Source: Acidobacteriota bacterium
Lineage (GTDB): Bacteria; Acidobacteriota; CAIWXX01
Assembly: GCA_016191015.1 (NCBI GenBank)
Contig: JACPPM010000086.1
Span: 1 to 33,280 of the forward strand
Direction: 5' to 3'
DNA: 33,280 nt
Part shown: one piece after another, positions 1 to 9,100 of the stretch
Position numbering within the stretch: position 1 is the first letter of the stretch
Layout: each line of letters opens with the position of its first letter
The notes under the pieces: model-generated
The model's input: only the letters and a program-made list of their open reading frames with translations
Database searches by the model: none
What the model was told of the DNA's origin: nothing
Position numbers and translations under genes: made by a program

Positions 1-36
1 CCGCAACCAAGAGCCGCGGGTTCATGGGTATGCCAT

Positions 37-105
37 TTCACCGCAGAGGCGCTGAGAGCGCAGAGCGGGAATCTTTCTCCGCGACCTCTGCGTCTCTGCG
101 GTGAA
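37..105. repeat. Imperfect inverted repeat (CCGCAGAG family palindrome)
   Basis: The arms TTCACCGCAGAG at 37-48 and CTCTGCGGTGAA at 94-105 are exact reverse complements, and the similarity continues inward with mismatches around a short A/T-rich centre. Cores of this CGCAGAGACGCAGAGG type are familiar intergenic repeats in many environmental bacterial genomes. No open frame uses it. It directly abuts the minus-strand dispersed repeat at 110-151. It could fold as an RNA hairpin, but no T-tract follows, so a terminator role is not supported. Confidence 0.7.
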
Positions 106-109
106 CAGG

Positions 110-151
110 TTTCTTGCCATTTCGTGTCAACACTCAACTTCTTAGACACTA
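110..151 (-). repeat. Dispersed repeat, copy A (42 bp, inverted)
   Basis: Read on the minus strand from 151 this begins TAGTGTCTAAGAAGTTGAGT and continues through GTTGACAC and AAATGGCAAGAAA. It matches the starts of the copies at 2494 and 33160 with only two differences from the 33160 copy over 42 bases. Homology stops just before the CCGCAGAG palindrome. Its start faces the histidine kinase block, so copies A and B form an outward-facing pair around 152-2493. It looks like the end of a mobile element or its scar; no transposase is visible. Confidence 0.75.
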
Positions 152-365
152 ATGCCACACGGCTCTGTGCGCATCGGAAAATGGTTCGGCCGCCGATTGC
201 AACCAAAGTCGGGTCCGCGGCTCAGGCTTCCGGCGGAAGCGAGCTCGGACTGTCGGGGGGCAAGGTACTGACGTCGAGCTCGACGATCGCCTCCACTCTC
301 AGTGCGTCTGCGGGATTCGAGCAGCCCGGGCGATCGCGTGGCCATACAGAGATGATCCAGTCGGT

Positions 366-836
366 TCACGGGTGAAGCGCCGGCCACTCCAGCTTGACGA
401 TGCCTCGCTGCACAGCCGAGATGGCCGCTTCGGTGCGATCGTCTACACCCATTTTCTGCAGGATGCTCGTGAGGTGACTCTTCACAGTCGCCTTGGCGAT
501 CTCCATCGCCGCCTCGATCCGCTTGTTGCTCAGCCCCTTCACCACCAGCTTGAGCGCCTGAATCTCCCGCGAGCTCAGCGCCGTGAACATTGCCCGCTCC
601 GCGAGTCGGCCGGCCGCAAGCGAAGGAATTCTCTTCCGGCCCGCCTTGACAGCCCTGATGGCATCGGCGCCCACTCAAGGCAGCCAGCTCGCCCGGATCA
701 CCGCACCATTCGTTTCGGTGCCGCGCCCACCCGAACACAGATCCGCCTGGCTTTGAACGGCAGCCAAGACAATCCCCGCAGCAGCCATCATGGATCTCCA
801 CCCTTGCCGTATCGCCTCACCTGGGCCCTGCACCCT
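366..836 (-). pseudogene. Remnant of a NarL/LuxR-type response regulator
   Basis: The open part, 366-674, encodes about 100 residues of a LuxR-type DNA-binding end: LSSREIQALKLVVKGLSNK, then the recognition helix region ATVKSHLTSILQKMGVDDRT. Just upstream, in another frame, DPGELAAL matches the linker that normally precedes IRAVKAGRKRIP, so a frameshift lies near 680. Further up, in a third frame (about 780-836), AIRQGWRSMMAA resembles the first helix of a receiver domain. The phosphoacceptor half of the receiver is absent. I infer an internally deleted and frameshifted regulator, once the divergently transcribed partner of the kinase at 1020. The LuxR end is clear; the receiver scrap is tentative. 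Confidence 0.7.
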
Positions 837-1019
837 CCTTTGACCCTTGGGCACCACCCCTGGTATCGTTTCGCTATGGATCGGGTTCCCGACCATTCAG
901 CCAGGGACGCGATGGCCGCGGCCCTCTTCGCATGCTGAGCGGCGGATGTGAGACGTTTGCTATCACCTAAGGGCCGGGGTTGAGCGTAGCCACCGACAGG
1001 ATCTGACGAAAAGCGCCAC

Positions 1020-2327
1020 ATGCTGAAGCCGCGAATAGTCGCTCTCTTGCGGGCCTTCAAGGAAACGGGCATCCATCCTGAAATGAGCCCGGAGGAAGCG
1101 CAGCACATCCGGTTTTTCAACATATGGAGCGTGACCATGTGCCTCCTATGTGCGTGGACTTGCTTCATCGTCTCCTTCACCGGCCGCTATTTCGTCACCG
1201 GCGGGTTCGGTGCGCTGACGCTCCTCTTCATCTCGGTTCTATACGCCAATAGTCGAGGTCTCTATCGAGTTGCTCGCTGGGGTGGATTTGCCATCGGTCA
1301 TGCCATTTTCGTGGGGATAGTCATGATCGAGGCCCATCATGGCACACAGCATCCGGATGCCCAGTACGGCGTGGTCCTGTTCGTGATTGAGGGAGCCATT
1401 ATCATGCCGAGGGAAGAAACCACTTTCCTGAAGGCGATGATGCTGCTCAGTCTCCTGGTCTTCTCCCTCACACTCTGGCTGCTTAACCCAGTTGTTCACA
1501 TACCTGATCTGACCTATCGAGTCGTCCAGATCGCCTTGATCTATGGTTTCTTTGTGGTATTTGCGGCCTTCGGGCTGATTTTTCGGCACATTTGGTTTGC
1601 GACGCAGGAACAGCTTCGTAAGGAAAGAGCGGACCGCGTCGTCCTCACCGAGCGTACGCGGATCGCCCGTGAAATACACGACTCCCTTGCGCAATCTCTG
1701 ACGGGCATCTCTATTCATCTGCACGGGATCTCGCAGGTGGTCAAGGATATGTGCGTGGAGGGGCAGGAACACATCGATTTGGCGAAGCGTCTCGTCCGGG
1801 ATGGTTTGGCGGAGTCCCGGCTCGTCGTCTGGAACCTTCGGAGTGGCTCGCTTGAGAGTGGCAGCGTGTGCGGTGCGCTATCCGACATGGCGCGCCTTCT
1901 CACTGCCGGAACCGAGATCGAGATCCAGATCGAAAACCCGGGAAACGGGTTTCCCCAGCTACCAGCTCAGTGCGAGGCGGCCCTCATACGAGTGGGGCGA
2001 GAGAGCATAACGAACGCAATCAAGCACTCCCAATGTCGTCGAATCAAGATCCAGTTGTCCCACGAGCCCACTCAGGTGAGGATGCGGGTGCTGGACGATG
2101 GCCGCGGTTTTATGACGAGAGATGCTCCTGGAGCGGAGTCGGGACACTTCGGCGTGGAGGGAATGTGCGAGCGCGCCAAGGAACTTCACGGAGCTCTGAC
2201 GATCAGCAGCCGACCGGGGGAGGGCACCGAGGTCGAGCTCATTTTGCCCCTGCCACCCGGCAACGCCGATCCTTCCGCCGTCAACACCGCGGCCGGCGGC
2301 GTAGCATCCACCGGCATGCCGGAGTGA
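1020..2327 (+). CDS. Membrane sensor histidine kinase, NarL/DesK type (HisKA_3 + HATPase_c)
   Basis: This 435-residue protein has a hydrophobic N-terminal half with about six membrane segments between residues 34 and 195 and no large periplasmic domain, so the signal is probably sensed in or at the membrane. The HisKA_3 dimerisation helix carries the phospho-acceptor H220 in TRIAREIHDSLAQ. The ATPase domain has N332 in ESITNAIKHS, the DDGRGF G1 box at 359-364, GHFGVEGM and a GEGT box. Enzymes of this class autophosphorylate and pass phosphate to LuxR-type regulators, but the regulator next door (366-836) is broken. The kinase core is strongly similar to that of the large sensor at 9660-12668, sharing GLAESRLVVW exactly. 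The ribosome binding site before 1020 is weak, so the start is not certain; M22 at 1083 is an alternative. Confidence 0.9.
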   Translation: MLKPRIVALLRAFKETGIHPEMSPEEAQHIRFFNIWSVTMCLLCAWTCFIVSFTGRYFVTGGFGALTLLFISVLYANSRGLYRVARWGGFAIGHAIFVGIVMIEAHHGTQHPDAQYGVVLFVIEGAIIMPREETTFLKAMMLLSLLVFSLTLWLLNPVVHIPDLTYRVVQIALIYGFFVVFAAFGLIFRHIWFATQEQLRKERADRVVLTERTRIAREIHDSLAQSLTGISIHLHGISQVVKDMCVEGQEHIDLAKRLVRDGLAESRLVVWNLRSGSLESGSVCGALSDMARLLTAGTEIEIQIENPGNGFPQLPAQCEAALIRVGRESITNAIKHSQCRRIKIQLSHEPTQVRMRVLDDGRGFMTRDAPGAESGHFGVEGMCERAKELHGALTISSRPGEGTEVELILPLPPGNADPSAVNTAAGGVASTGMPE

Positions 2328-2444
2328 ACGACGCCCCGAGTCCGGTTCACTACGTAGTGACGGGCGTTCACTCTTTCCCACCTTGGCCCGGCAAGATCCG
2401 TCTCTCTCGCCTTGGAGCAACGATTCTTGCGCGGCGAGACCGAA

Positions 2445-2492
2445 GTTCAGATCTCCTGCTATGTTGCGTTCAACATAGCAGGCGGTCTGAAC
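2445..2492. repeat. Long near-perfect inverted repeat (22-bp arms, 4-nt loop)
   Basis: The left arm 2445-2466 (GTTCAGA, three bases, CCTGCTATGTTG) and the right arm 2471-2492 pair with two mismatches around the loop CGTT; the inner 12 bp pair perfectly. It lies about 120 bp after the kinase stop and ends two bases before dispersed repeat copy B. A terminator or transcription barrier is possible, but the T-run of a classical intrinsic terminator is missing. It may instead belong to the mobile repeat. Confidence 0.8.
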
Positions 2493-2493
2493 C

Positions 2494-2613
2494 TAGTGTC
2501 TAGGAAGTTGAGTGCTTACACGAAATGACGAAGCACTTGAGGGGGCGAGATCTTCCGAGCTCCTCTCAGGAAAGCAGGAGAGGAGGAATGCAGGAACCGA
2601 GCGGTCGCCTCGG
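2494..2613 (+). repeat. Dispersed repeat, copy B (about 120 bp)
   Basis: This copy matches that at 33160-33280 over its whole visible length, with scattered differences concentrated at about 2514-2550; the stretch from GATCTTCCGAGCTCC onward is almost identical. Inside is a hairpin, CTCCTCTC (2560-2567) pairing with GAGAGGAG (2578-2585). An open frame starts at 2525 inside the repeat, but substitutions against the 33190 copy are mostly amino-acid changing, so the conserved entity is DNA or RNA rather than a protein. The true right boundary is unknown. Confidence 0.8.
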
Positions 2614-2870
2614 ACGATCAGAGTGGCTCGGGAGAAGGCTCTCACCCCTTCGCTTCGCTCAAGGGCTCCGGCTCCACGCTCCGGGCCCGCGAAGCGGGTC
2701 GGACGCTCTCACGCGCGGCGGAGACGCAACCTTTTTGATTGCGGCTCCGCCGCGTTGGGTAGGGTCGACGAGCAGGCATGGTTTCGCGTTACGCACTTCT
2801 TCGTTAACTCTTGCTGGACCAAAGACTGCCTATGCGGCCGAAATCTGCGGTGACGTTTGTCTGTTATGAA
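2614..2870. other. Gene-free stretch downstream of repeat copy B
   Basis: A frame open from 2525 runs to 2869, but its translation is low in hydrophobic core, rich in R/G/S and unlike any family I know. The DNA contains short palindromic pieces such as GCCCGC-GAA-GCGGGT near 2688-2703. I take it as non-coding sequence or the interior of a degraded mobile element. Confidence 0.4.
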
Positions 2871-3377
2871 CTATTCGATGGGCGCGCTGCTGTGAGCGAG
2901 ACTCGGCCCCGTGAGGGCTTCGGGAAAGATCGACGGAACATCTGTCCCGGATGAAGGGCGTATTCGCAGGCCGTGGTCGCGATCCGTGCATGAGCTCGTC
3001 AAAGGGGCTAGGTGTCGTTGCGGCTCCGGTGAGAGGTCTCTCATCAGCTCCACCATCAACTTCAGAGGGAAGGGCTTTTCCAACACGGCGGCGGCCCGTC
3101 CGTCCAACACTGCTCCTATCGCCCAGCTAGGATCGCCGCCCGTCATGAGCACCACAGTGGGGCACGTTTGCAAGGTTGCTAGCTTCTCAAGAAGCTTCGG
3201 AGCGCCGCCACATGGCATCTCGACATCCGTGAACACGACGTCGGGCGACCAATTGTGGACGCAGGAGAAGGCTTCGTCGGTGTTCGTGGCGAGTCGCGCA
3301 TCGAACCCCGAGAACGCCAGGTACTTCGTCATCACGGCGGCTATAGGTCTCACATCATCGACGATCAAGGCTCTCAT
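2871..3377 (-). CDS. Receiver-only (CheY-like) response regulator with C-terminal tail
   Basis: The first 115 or so of 168 residues form a REC domain: acidic pair D7-D8 in ALIVDD, phospho-acceptor D51 in VVFTDVEMP, T79 in VVLMTGG and K101 in EKPF. The remaining 50 residues are S/P/R-rich with no recognisable output domain. Such proteins act by phosphorylation-dependent protein contacts or as phosphate shuttles. It starts after a good ribosome binding site, AAAGGAG at 3389-3395 on the minus strand. Its partner kinase is unknown; the two histidine kinases in this window are candidates by proximity only. The start overlaps the end of the fragment at 3355-3747. Confidence 0.85.
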   Translation of the reverse strand: MRALIVDDVRPIAAVMTKYLAFSGFDARLATNTDEAFSCVHNWSPDVVFTDVEMPCGGAPKLLEKLATLQTCPTVVLMTGGDPSWAIGAVLDGRAAAVLEKPFPLKLMVELMRDLSPEPQRHLAPLTSSCTDRDHGLRIRPSSGTDVPSIFPEALTGPSLAHSSAPIE

Positions 3378-3747
3378 GGGACTGAGCTCTCCTTTCGTTT
3401 CTCTCGTCGCACGCCAACTCGAAGACCCTCATCCAGACGTTTGATCTGCTTGCTGACCCACTCAGAGGAAGTTCGCGGTGTCCGTAGGCGATAAGAATGC
3501 GATTGCCGATCACCTGGAGAGTCGGATGCAAGGCCGTTTCCGAGTCCTCCGTCACGCGGATTTGAGAAACCGTGTTGAACTTCTCGTTGAGCACCTTCAG
3601 CCATACAGAGGTAACGGTCGATGTTTCTCCGCTGGAGCCGCGTTCCTTTTTCTCGCGGATGTCTTCAGTAAGCAAGATAGAGCCTGGATGGAGATTGCGC
3701 ATCGGCCGGCCGTAGGAGGCAGGCATCCGACTTCCGTCGAATGGTTA
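3355..3747 (-). pseudogene. Possible fragment of a BNR/propeller-repeat exported protein
   Basis: One frame reads VWLKVLNEKFNTVSQIRV, then HPTLQVIGNRILIAYGH, then NVWMRVFEL. VWLKV and NVWMRV look like the same strand of consecutive repeat units about 50 residues apart, and HPTLQV-GNRILIAY is typical of BNR or Asp-box-like propeller blades. There is no signal peptide or complete propeller, the frame begins at a stop near 3747, and its last 23 bases run into the receiver gene. I read it as a decayed piece of a larger gene, but no similarity search supports this and a short real gene cannot be excluded. Confidence 0.35.
3389..3395 (-). promoter_or_regulatory. Ribosome binding site of the receiver-only regulator
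   Basis: AAAGGAG on the minus strand, eleven bases before the ATG at 3377. It favours that start over any internal one. Confidence 0.6.
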
Positions 3748-3874
3748 GAGGGACCCTCAGGTAATGCAGATGAAGCATACCGCACTCCGGGCCAACCATG
3801 TCCGGGTCCTGAAGGAACGCCGGATCGGCTCGCCCTCGCCAACCGCGCGCGTTGAGTTCGTATCAAGGCTTATG

Positions 3875-3947
3875 ACTACAGGCTACAGGCTTCAGTCCGT
3901 GCCCCGGACCCGAACGGCTGAAGCCCGAAGTCTGTAGCCTGAAGCCC
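3875..3947. repeat. REP-like palindromic repeat (CTACAGGCTTCAG family)
   Basis: GGCTTCAG-T-CCG on the left (about 3888-3899) pairs with CGGCTGAAGCC on the right (about 3914-3924), and GGCTACAG pairs with CTGTAGCC further out at 3931-3938. Mixtures of TACAGGCT and TTCAGGCT are a common intergenic repeat type in environmental bacteria. It lies within the gene-free kilobase and has no T-tract. Confidence 0.55.
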
Positions 3948-4749
3948 CCGCCTGGCATCGATATCACCACACTCACCGAGGCGGCTGCTGCCGACAAGTC
4001 CGCAAGCTGGTGGCCCGCTTTCCGGAGACACGACGCACGTACGGCGTGAGAGGGGAGGATTAGACAGGTGGCAACAACGGCGATTCAGGGTGCGGGCTGG
4101 AACGGCCTGGGCCACGTGGCCGCCGAGGGACGTCTCGGCTGGGACTGGATCACCGCGATGACGAGAGGAAGTGTCGCAGCCAGACAAGTGCAGCAGTCGC
4201 AGGCGAAACAGATTGCCCCCCGAATCTCTGTGGAAATGGAGATCCCTAGCGAGCCGCAGACGCGGCTGGGACAGTGAAGGTTGGGCCATCAAACATCGTC
4301 GAATCGACGCCAAGCGTGACCGTAATCGACGCCGATGCGGAAAACATCAACGCGTGTCCGTAGCCGATCTTTCCCCCATTTGCGGCATATCGAGACGAGC
4401 GATTGGAACCCTGTGGCCTGCGACTAAAGTCGGAAGAGCTCACAGTACCAATTGCCGATGTCACGCCCGGAGACCGAAGGTACGATCGCAAGAGGATGAA
4501 GGTTCACAGCCACTCACGAAGCTCGACCCGATTCGCCCACAAGGGCTCATACAGTGACACGGAGAGGAGGTCCGCTTTGAAACGCTGTCGGTTGACATTG
4601 GTGCGCGGTGGTCGTGGAAGTGCTTGGAGTGCCTCCAGGTCTCCCCCCGATCTCCTCTGACGGATGGTTCCCGCACTTTTCTCAGAAGTACAAGAAAGCA
4701 GCTGCCTTCGAGGGAGCTGGTAGACAGACAATAAAATGTTCGACGTGCT

Positions 4750-4755
4750 AGGGAG
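4750..4755 (+). promoter_or_regulatory. Ribosome binding site of the exported IPT/CARDB protein
   Basis: AGGGAG lies six bases before the ATG at 4762 and fixes that start. A possible -10 element, TAAAAT at 4732-4737, lies upstream without a clear -35. Confidence 0.6.
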
Positions 4756-4761
4756 TAGCAG

Positions 4762-5982
4762 ATGAAATCAGAGTTGTTATCCAAGTTCGCAATTGTCGGA
4801 GCGCTATTCATCAGCGCTGCAGGGGGAGCTGCATCGGCAGGAGGCAGAGACATCCCCGTTGCCCTCAGTTCGACCTCCGTTCCTTCCGATTTCCTCACGG
4901 TTGGGGGCGCCTCTTTCGACGCTCCGGCAGGGGGAAAAGTAACCGTGCCGGTCTTCGTGCGTGATATGAGTGGCTCTTCACTTGGGATGGACAGAGGCAC
5001 GGGAAGCAGAATACAGAGGGTCAGGGTTCAGGTCGGAGTTAGCCCGGAAAGCGCCGTGCGGGGGGTGTCCGTCGTGGGCGCGGGGACTACGGCAGGGTTG
5101 ACGCCTTCGTATGAGCAGGTGAAGACGCGGCCCGGACACCTCAGCTACGAGGTTCACTTCGATGAGCTTACCAACCCGATTCCCTTCAACCTGGATGCGC
5201 CAGAACCCGGAGATTTGATCGCGAACCTGAGCCTGAGCCTTGCACCGACGCTCGACCCCGGCGACACCATTCAACTGGAGGTCGAGATGGCCGGGGAAAA
5301 GACGTGGCTCGGTAATCAGGATGGGAGTGCGGTCGAAACCACCGAGAACGGCGGACTACGGACGGCCGGCGCGCAGATCAAGATCACCGCCGAATCCATC
5401 CCGTACGTCAGGTGGGTTCTCCCCAATTCGGGACCGGCGAGCGGAGACCAAAGTGTGCTGATCAGCGGCGAGAACTTCGAGAATGCCGTCTCGGTCACCT
5501 TCGGCGGGTTGAACGCGAACATCGTGTCCCTGAGCGCAACGAAAATCGAGGTGTCGACCCCGGCTCATGCAATCGGGCCCGTCGACATCGTGGTGACAGA
5601 CAGCCAGGATTCTAGCGCGACTCTCCCCGACGGTTACACCTACTCGGAGTTCCCTGTCGCCGACCTGATTGCGTATGTATGGAAGGTGAAGAGGTCTGGC
5701 GACATGGTCAAGGCGCGGATCACGCCCATCAACCAAGGCGACGGCAGTGCACCCGCCTACGGGATCGATGTGTACCTCTCCGGGGATCCGACCCCGGACC
5801 CCAGCGACACCTACCTCGGGAGGTTCGACGTCCCGGTACTGGGCCCGACAGAGCGAGCTAAGGCGATTCGAGTCAATGGCGGGTACAAGAATCCGAAATA
5901 CCTGATCAGCGTGTCGGATCCTGAAGGAGCCGTGCCGGAGAGCAAGGAGTCGAACAACATCGCTGTGATACGAATTCGATAG
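4762..5982 (+). CDS. Exported protein with IPT/TIG and CARDB-like domains
   Basis: The 406-residue product starts with a signal peptide (charged MKSELLSK, hydrophobic AIVGALFISAAGGA, cleavage near ASA-GG). Residues about 30-205 form a beta-rich domain of unknown family. Residues about 215-293 are an IPT/TIG immunoglobulin-like fold, with P-SGP-SGDQSVLISGENF and ending DGYTYSE. Residues about 297-406 resemble a CARDB adhesion module, ending in SDPEGAVPESKESNN. The likely place is the periplasm or outside of the cell, in binding or adhesion; no enzyme motif is visible. Its two C-terminal modules are also found in the exported protein at 25734-27998. The start is fixed by AGGGAG six bases upstream. 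Confidence 0.85.
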   Translation: MKSELLSKFAIVGALFISAAGGAASAGGRDIPVALSSTSVPSDFLTVGGASFDAPAGGKVTVPVFVRDMSGSSLGMDRGTGSRIQRVRVQVGVSPESAVRGVSVVGAGTTAGLTPSYEQVKTRPGHLSYEVHFDELTNPIPFNLDAPEPGDLIANLSLSLAPTLDPGDTIQLEVEMAGEKTWLGNQDGSAVETTENGGLRTAGAQIKITAESIPYVRWVLPNSGPASGDQSVLISGENFENAVSVTFGGLNANIVSLSATKIEVSTPAHAIGPVDIVVTDSQDSSATLPDGYTYSEFPVADLIAYVWKVKRSGDMVKARITPINQGDGSAPAYGIDVYLSGDPTPDPSDTYLGRFDVPVLGPTERAKAIRVNGGYKNPKYLISVSDPEGAVPESKESNNIAVIRIR

Positions 5983-6023
5983 AGAGTAGAACGCTCACAT
6001 TTCGATCTCCCCCTTCACCTCAG

Positions 6024-6080
6024 CCACAGGGGATTGTGGAGGCTGCGATAGCCTTCGCATGATCTCCCGATCCCCTGTGG
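6024..6080. repeat. Perfect 11-bp inverted repeat between two genes
   Basis: CCACAGGGGAT at 6024-6034 and ATCCCCTGTGG at 6070-6080 are exact reverse complements separated by 35 bases that can fold on themselves (GCGA-TAGCCT-TCGC). It lies after the exported protein gene and just before the start at 6108. It may be a transcript-end stem or an element that masks translation of the next gene; no T-tract is present. Confidence 0.65.
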
Positions 6081-6107
6081 CACCCTTTGCGATAAGCTTG
6101 GAAGCAG

Positions 6108-9100
6108 ATGCTCGCCCAATCGGCCTGGTCCTTCTTTACGACGACAGTAGAATATTTGCGTCCCGATCCGCTCCGGATTTCCAGTATGCTCTGGACGGGG
6201 ACGATCATCTGGGGGGCCGGTGCCCTCGGTACGATCTTCTCCTTCAAGAAGGAGCTCTCGCGACTCGAGCGAGCCGGCCTGAGAATTGCCACAGGTATCG
6301 CAGTTATCTTGACGAGCTGCGTGCTCCTCCAGGCCGTTGGACACGCCACGGGCTTGGCCATTCCGCACATCGAGCCGGATGGCTCCTTTGTGCGGCCGCG
6401 GGGAGGTGTCTTTTCGTTCGGAGCCCTCCAGCTTGTGCTTCTCGCGATCGCGGGTTTCGCTGTCGACACTTGCAGGTTCTTCCGCCGTCGCGTCGCTCGG
6501 ACCTCAGCGGCGCCCTCCGCGAAAAGCGATCTGGGCCTCGGCCTTTCTGTCCCACGGATCCACCGCTTCGGTCCGTCCGCTCTCGTGCTCGGCACTATGT
6601 TGTTTTGGTTCGCCGTCTTCTACAACGGAGCAATGAGCTATGTCTGGCTGGAGGACAACGATCCCTGGGATCACGCCTGGGCGGTTCAATGGATTATCGA
6701 AAGCGGTTCCTTTTATGAACCACTCGTCAACCACACCGATCCTCGAACGGGCGCCCCGGATCCGATTCAGATCTTCCACTATCTCGACGCCTACCCTCCG
6801 GGCTTTGACATATTCTTGGCGATCCCCGCGCTGGCGACCCACGGGGACCTCGTATGGGTCCTGAAATTCTATACCTGTCTCTTGGTCGCACTGGGCCTCC
6901 TCATGTGCTATCCGACCCTGGTCTGGTTCGCCCGAATCGGGATCTCGCTGGCCGGGTCAGGGAGGCACGACGTGGCGGCGGAGGGTCGCTCCGACGACCG
7001 AGAGGGACAGGACGAGCGTCGCGAAAACATGGCAAGATGGATCGGCGCAATCGGTGTCGTGATTCTCTCGTGCGTCCCCGGCTACCCTTCTCGGTTCATC
7101 TGGTCACACCCGCTTGCCCTGCTGCTCTGGGCCGCGGCCATTGCGCCGCTCTTCCGCCTCGGCCAAACGTGGCGATGGGCGTTTCCCGCGACGTGGCTTG
7201 TAGCTGCCACGCAAATCGTGACGACCACGACCGGGGCGGTGGTCGGCATCAATCTCGTCTTGATGTTTGCGGCTGTGCTCGGTTGCCTCCCTGCGGGGCG
7301 CGCCTCGCGGGCTCCGCAGAGGCCAGGACTCTGGGCGCTGCTGGTGTTCTTCACACTCTGCGCAGGAATGTGGTACGTCACCGCAGACCTCAATCGGCTC
7401 ATAAGAGAATCGTCTCAGCGATCACGCCAGGACGCCTCCACCCAAAAAGCAACCGGCCGCACTCAGGCCGCCGGTGCCATCACAGGGGACGATTCCATCG
7501 CAAAGCAATTGGAGCGCACGAAGCGGTTGACCCTTTTTCTCTTCACGGTTCTCTCGCTTTCCCTGCCGGCAGGGTTGTTTTTCCACTCGAGAAGATGCGG
7601 CATCGGCCGAGCCATGCCGGCGCTACGGATGGCCGCCGTGGGGCTTGTCGCGCTGGTGTTGTCGACAGCGTGGTGGGGGCCGATGCTGTGGAGGTACTAC
7701 GAGGCTCCCAAGGGGAAGGCACGTGTGTGGAGATCGCAGAAAGGAGCGCGCGGAAATCTACACGGCGGCTTCTCGGCACTGATCGAGACTCTCGCGCACC
7801 CTGCCGACGTTCAACTCGGTCGATACTCCGAAGTGCTCCCGTGGAAGTGGGTCGGGAGTCAGGACCGCAATTACGCGTGGTGGGAATTCGTGCATCCGCC
7901 ACCTCGAGTCGCTACCAGGAGCGGCGGCATCCAAAATTCTGTGACGTCGGGTATCGGCCTGGGCGCTTCCATCATCGTGGCCCTCTTCACGTTCTGCGGG
8001 CTCGGTCTGTTCACCGCAGGGAAGACGATCAGACGGCAGATCAGGTTCGCGGCGCCGTCGCCAACGTCGGATGGCGCTTCCATGACCCCGAGTCGAGCGA
8101 CGACCATACTGGACAGCATGGAACCGAGGGACGAGTCGGTAGCAGGCAGCGCCATTCTGGCATTGGCCTTGATGCTCGCCCATTCGCTGATCGGGCTCTC
8201 CGGGAACAGGCCTTCTGTGCCCGTCCAGCTATTCGCTTTCCGCTATTGGCACGTTCTGGCGTTCGTGGCCGTCTTCTGCACGGTCGTGGCGATCGGCTGG
8301 ACCCTCACCATGATGGAGCGCAGCCGGCGTCTCGCCTTCATGCTCTGTGGGGCCACGTTGATCCCCACAGTAGCTCTTGTCGCTCTGGCGAGCCGCCCGT
8401 ACATTCAAGCGTCCGCTAGCACCGACGGCAGTAGCGGTCGTGCGGCCTCAGGTGCAGGCGATGCGGGCGCATCCGTTTGGCAGCTATCGTCGCGTGTGCC
8501 GCTGATCGTCACTGGACTCAGTGCCGGGCTCGCCATTCTCTCAGTGCGGTTGAAACGAAGGAAAGCCACTCGCGCCTTGGGAGTGCCGCTGTCGCGAGGC
8601 ATGACTCACCCGATGAGCCTGATTCTTTATGTCACCACCGTTGTCGGCTACGCTCTGGTCCAAGGCGGTGGGATACGCCTGTGTCTGAACAACTATCGAT
8701 GGCCAACCACCGGTGTGATGGACGGAGGAGCAGGTGCCGAGAGTCGCACAATTGAGCAACTGATCGCCGCAAAATCCGCATTGGGTCTGAAATCCGGGGA
8801 TCGGATCTTCCCTCTCGGGGGTCCGTATCGGTTCCGATTCCTCGTGGCTGCCGGATTCGATGTGTCCTATTACGACCCTGAAACGTACGATTGGCTTCAT
8901 CGCAACGTACTCGACCCCCATCCTCAAGTCCGGGGTGGCGACAATGAGCTGCGAATGCTTGATTGGTTTTATGACGTGCGACCGATCGAGGTCAATCACA
9001 CGTCGTTGCTCGTGGCCAACTGGCCTGTAATGCCCCTACGGACGACGCCGGCTGTGCCCGATATCGCGGCGTCAGAACTGAGCGGGCCTTATCAGTACGA

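Larger units (their letters stand above)
3748..4761. other. About 1 kb without a convincing gene
   Basis: Several frames of 60-145 codons are open on both strands (for example 3876-4313 minus, 4171-4557 plus, 4246-4491 minus), but they overlap one another, lack ribosome binding sites and read as arginine- and serine-rich shadow translations. The only structure seen is the palindromic repeat at 3875-3947 and, at the right end, the start signals of the next gene. Together with the fragments on its left this looks like a graveyard of older insertions. Confidence 0.5.

Noticed and set aside
2348-2359. Perfect 12-bp palindrome CACTACGTAGTG after the kinase gene
   Set aside because: It could be an operator, but one isolated palindrome without a second copy or a promoter nearby is not enough to call.
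2525-2869. 114-codon frame starting inside dispersed repeat copy B
   Set aside because: The matching part of copy C differs by mostly amino-acid-changing substitutions, and the rest is low-complexity R/G/S; treated as non-coding.
6854-8419. 521-codon plus-strand frame inside the giant membrane protein gene
   Set aside because: The in-register frame has clear membrane helices; this one is R/G/H-rich and hydrophilic throughout.
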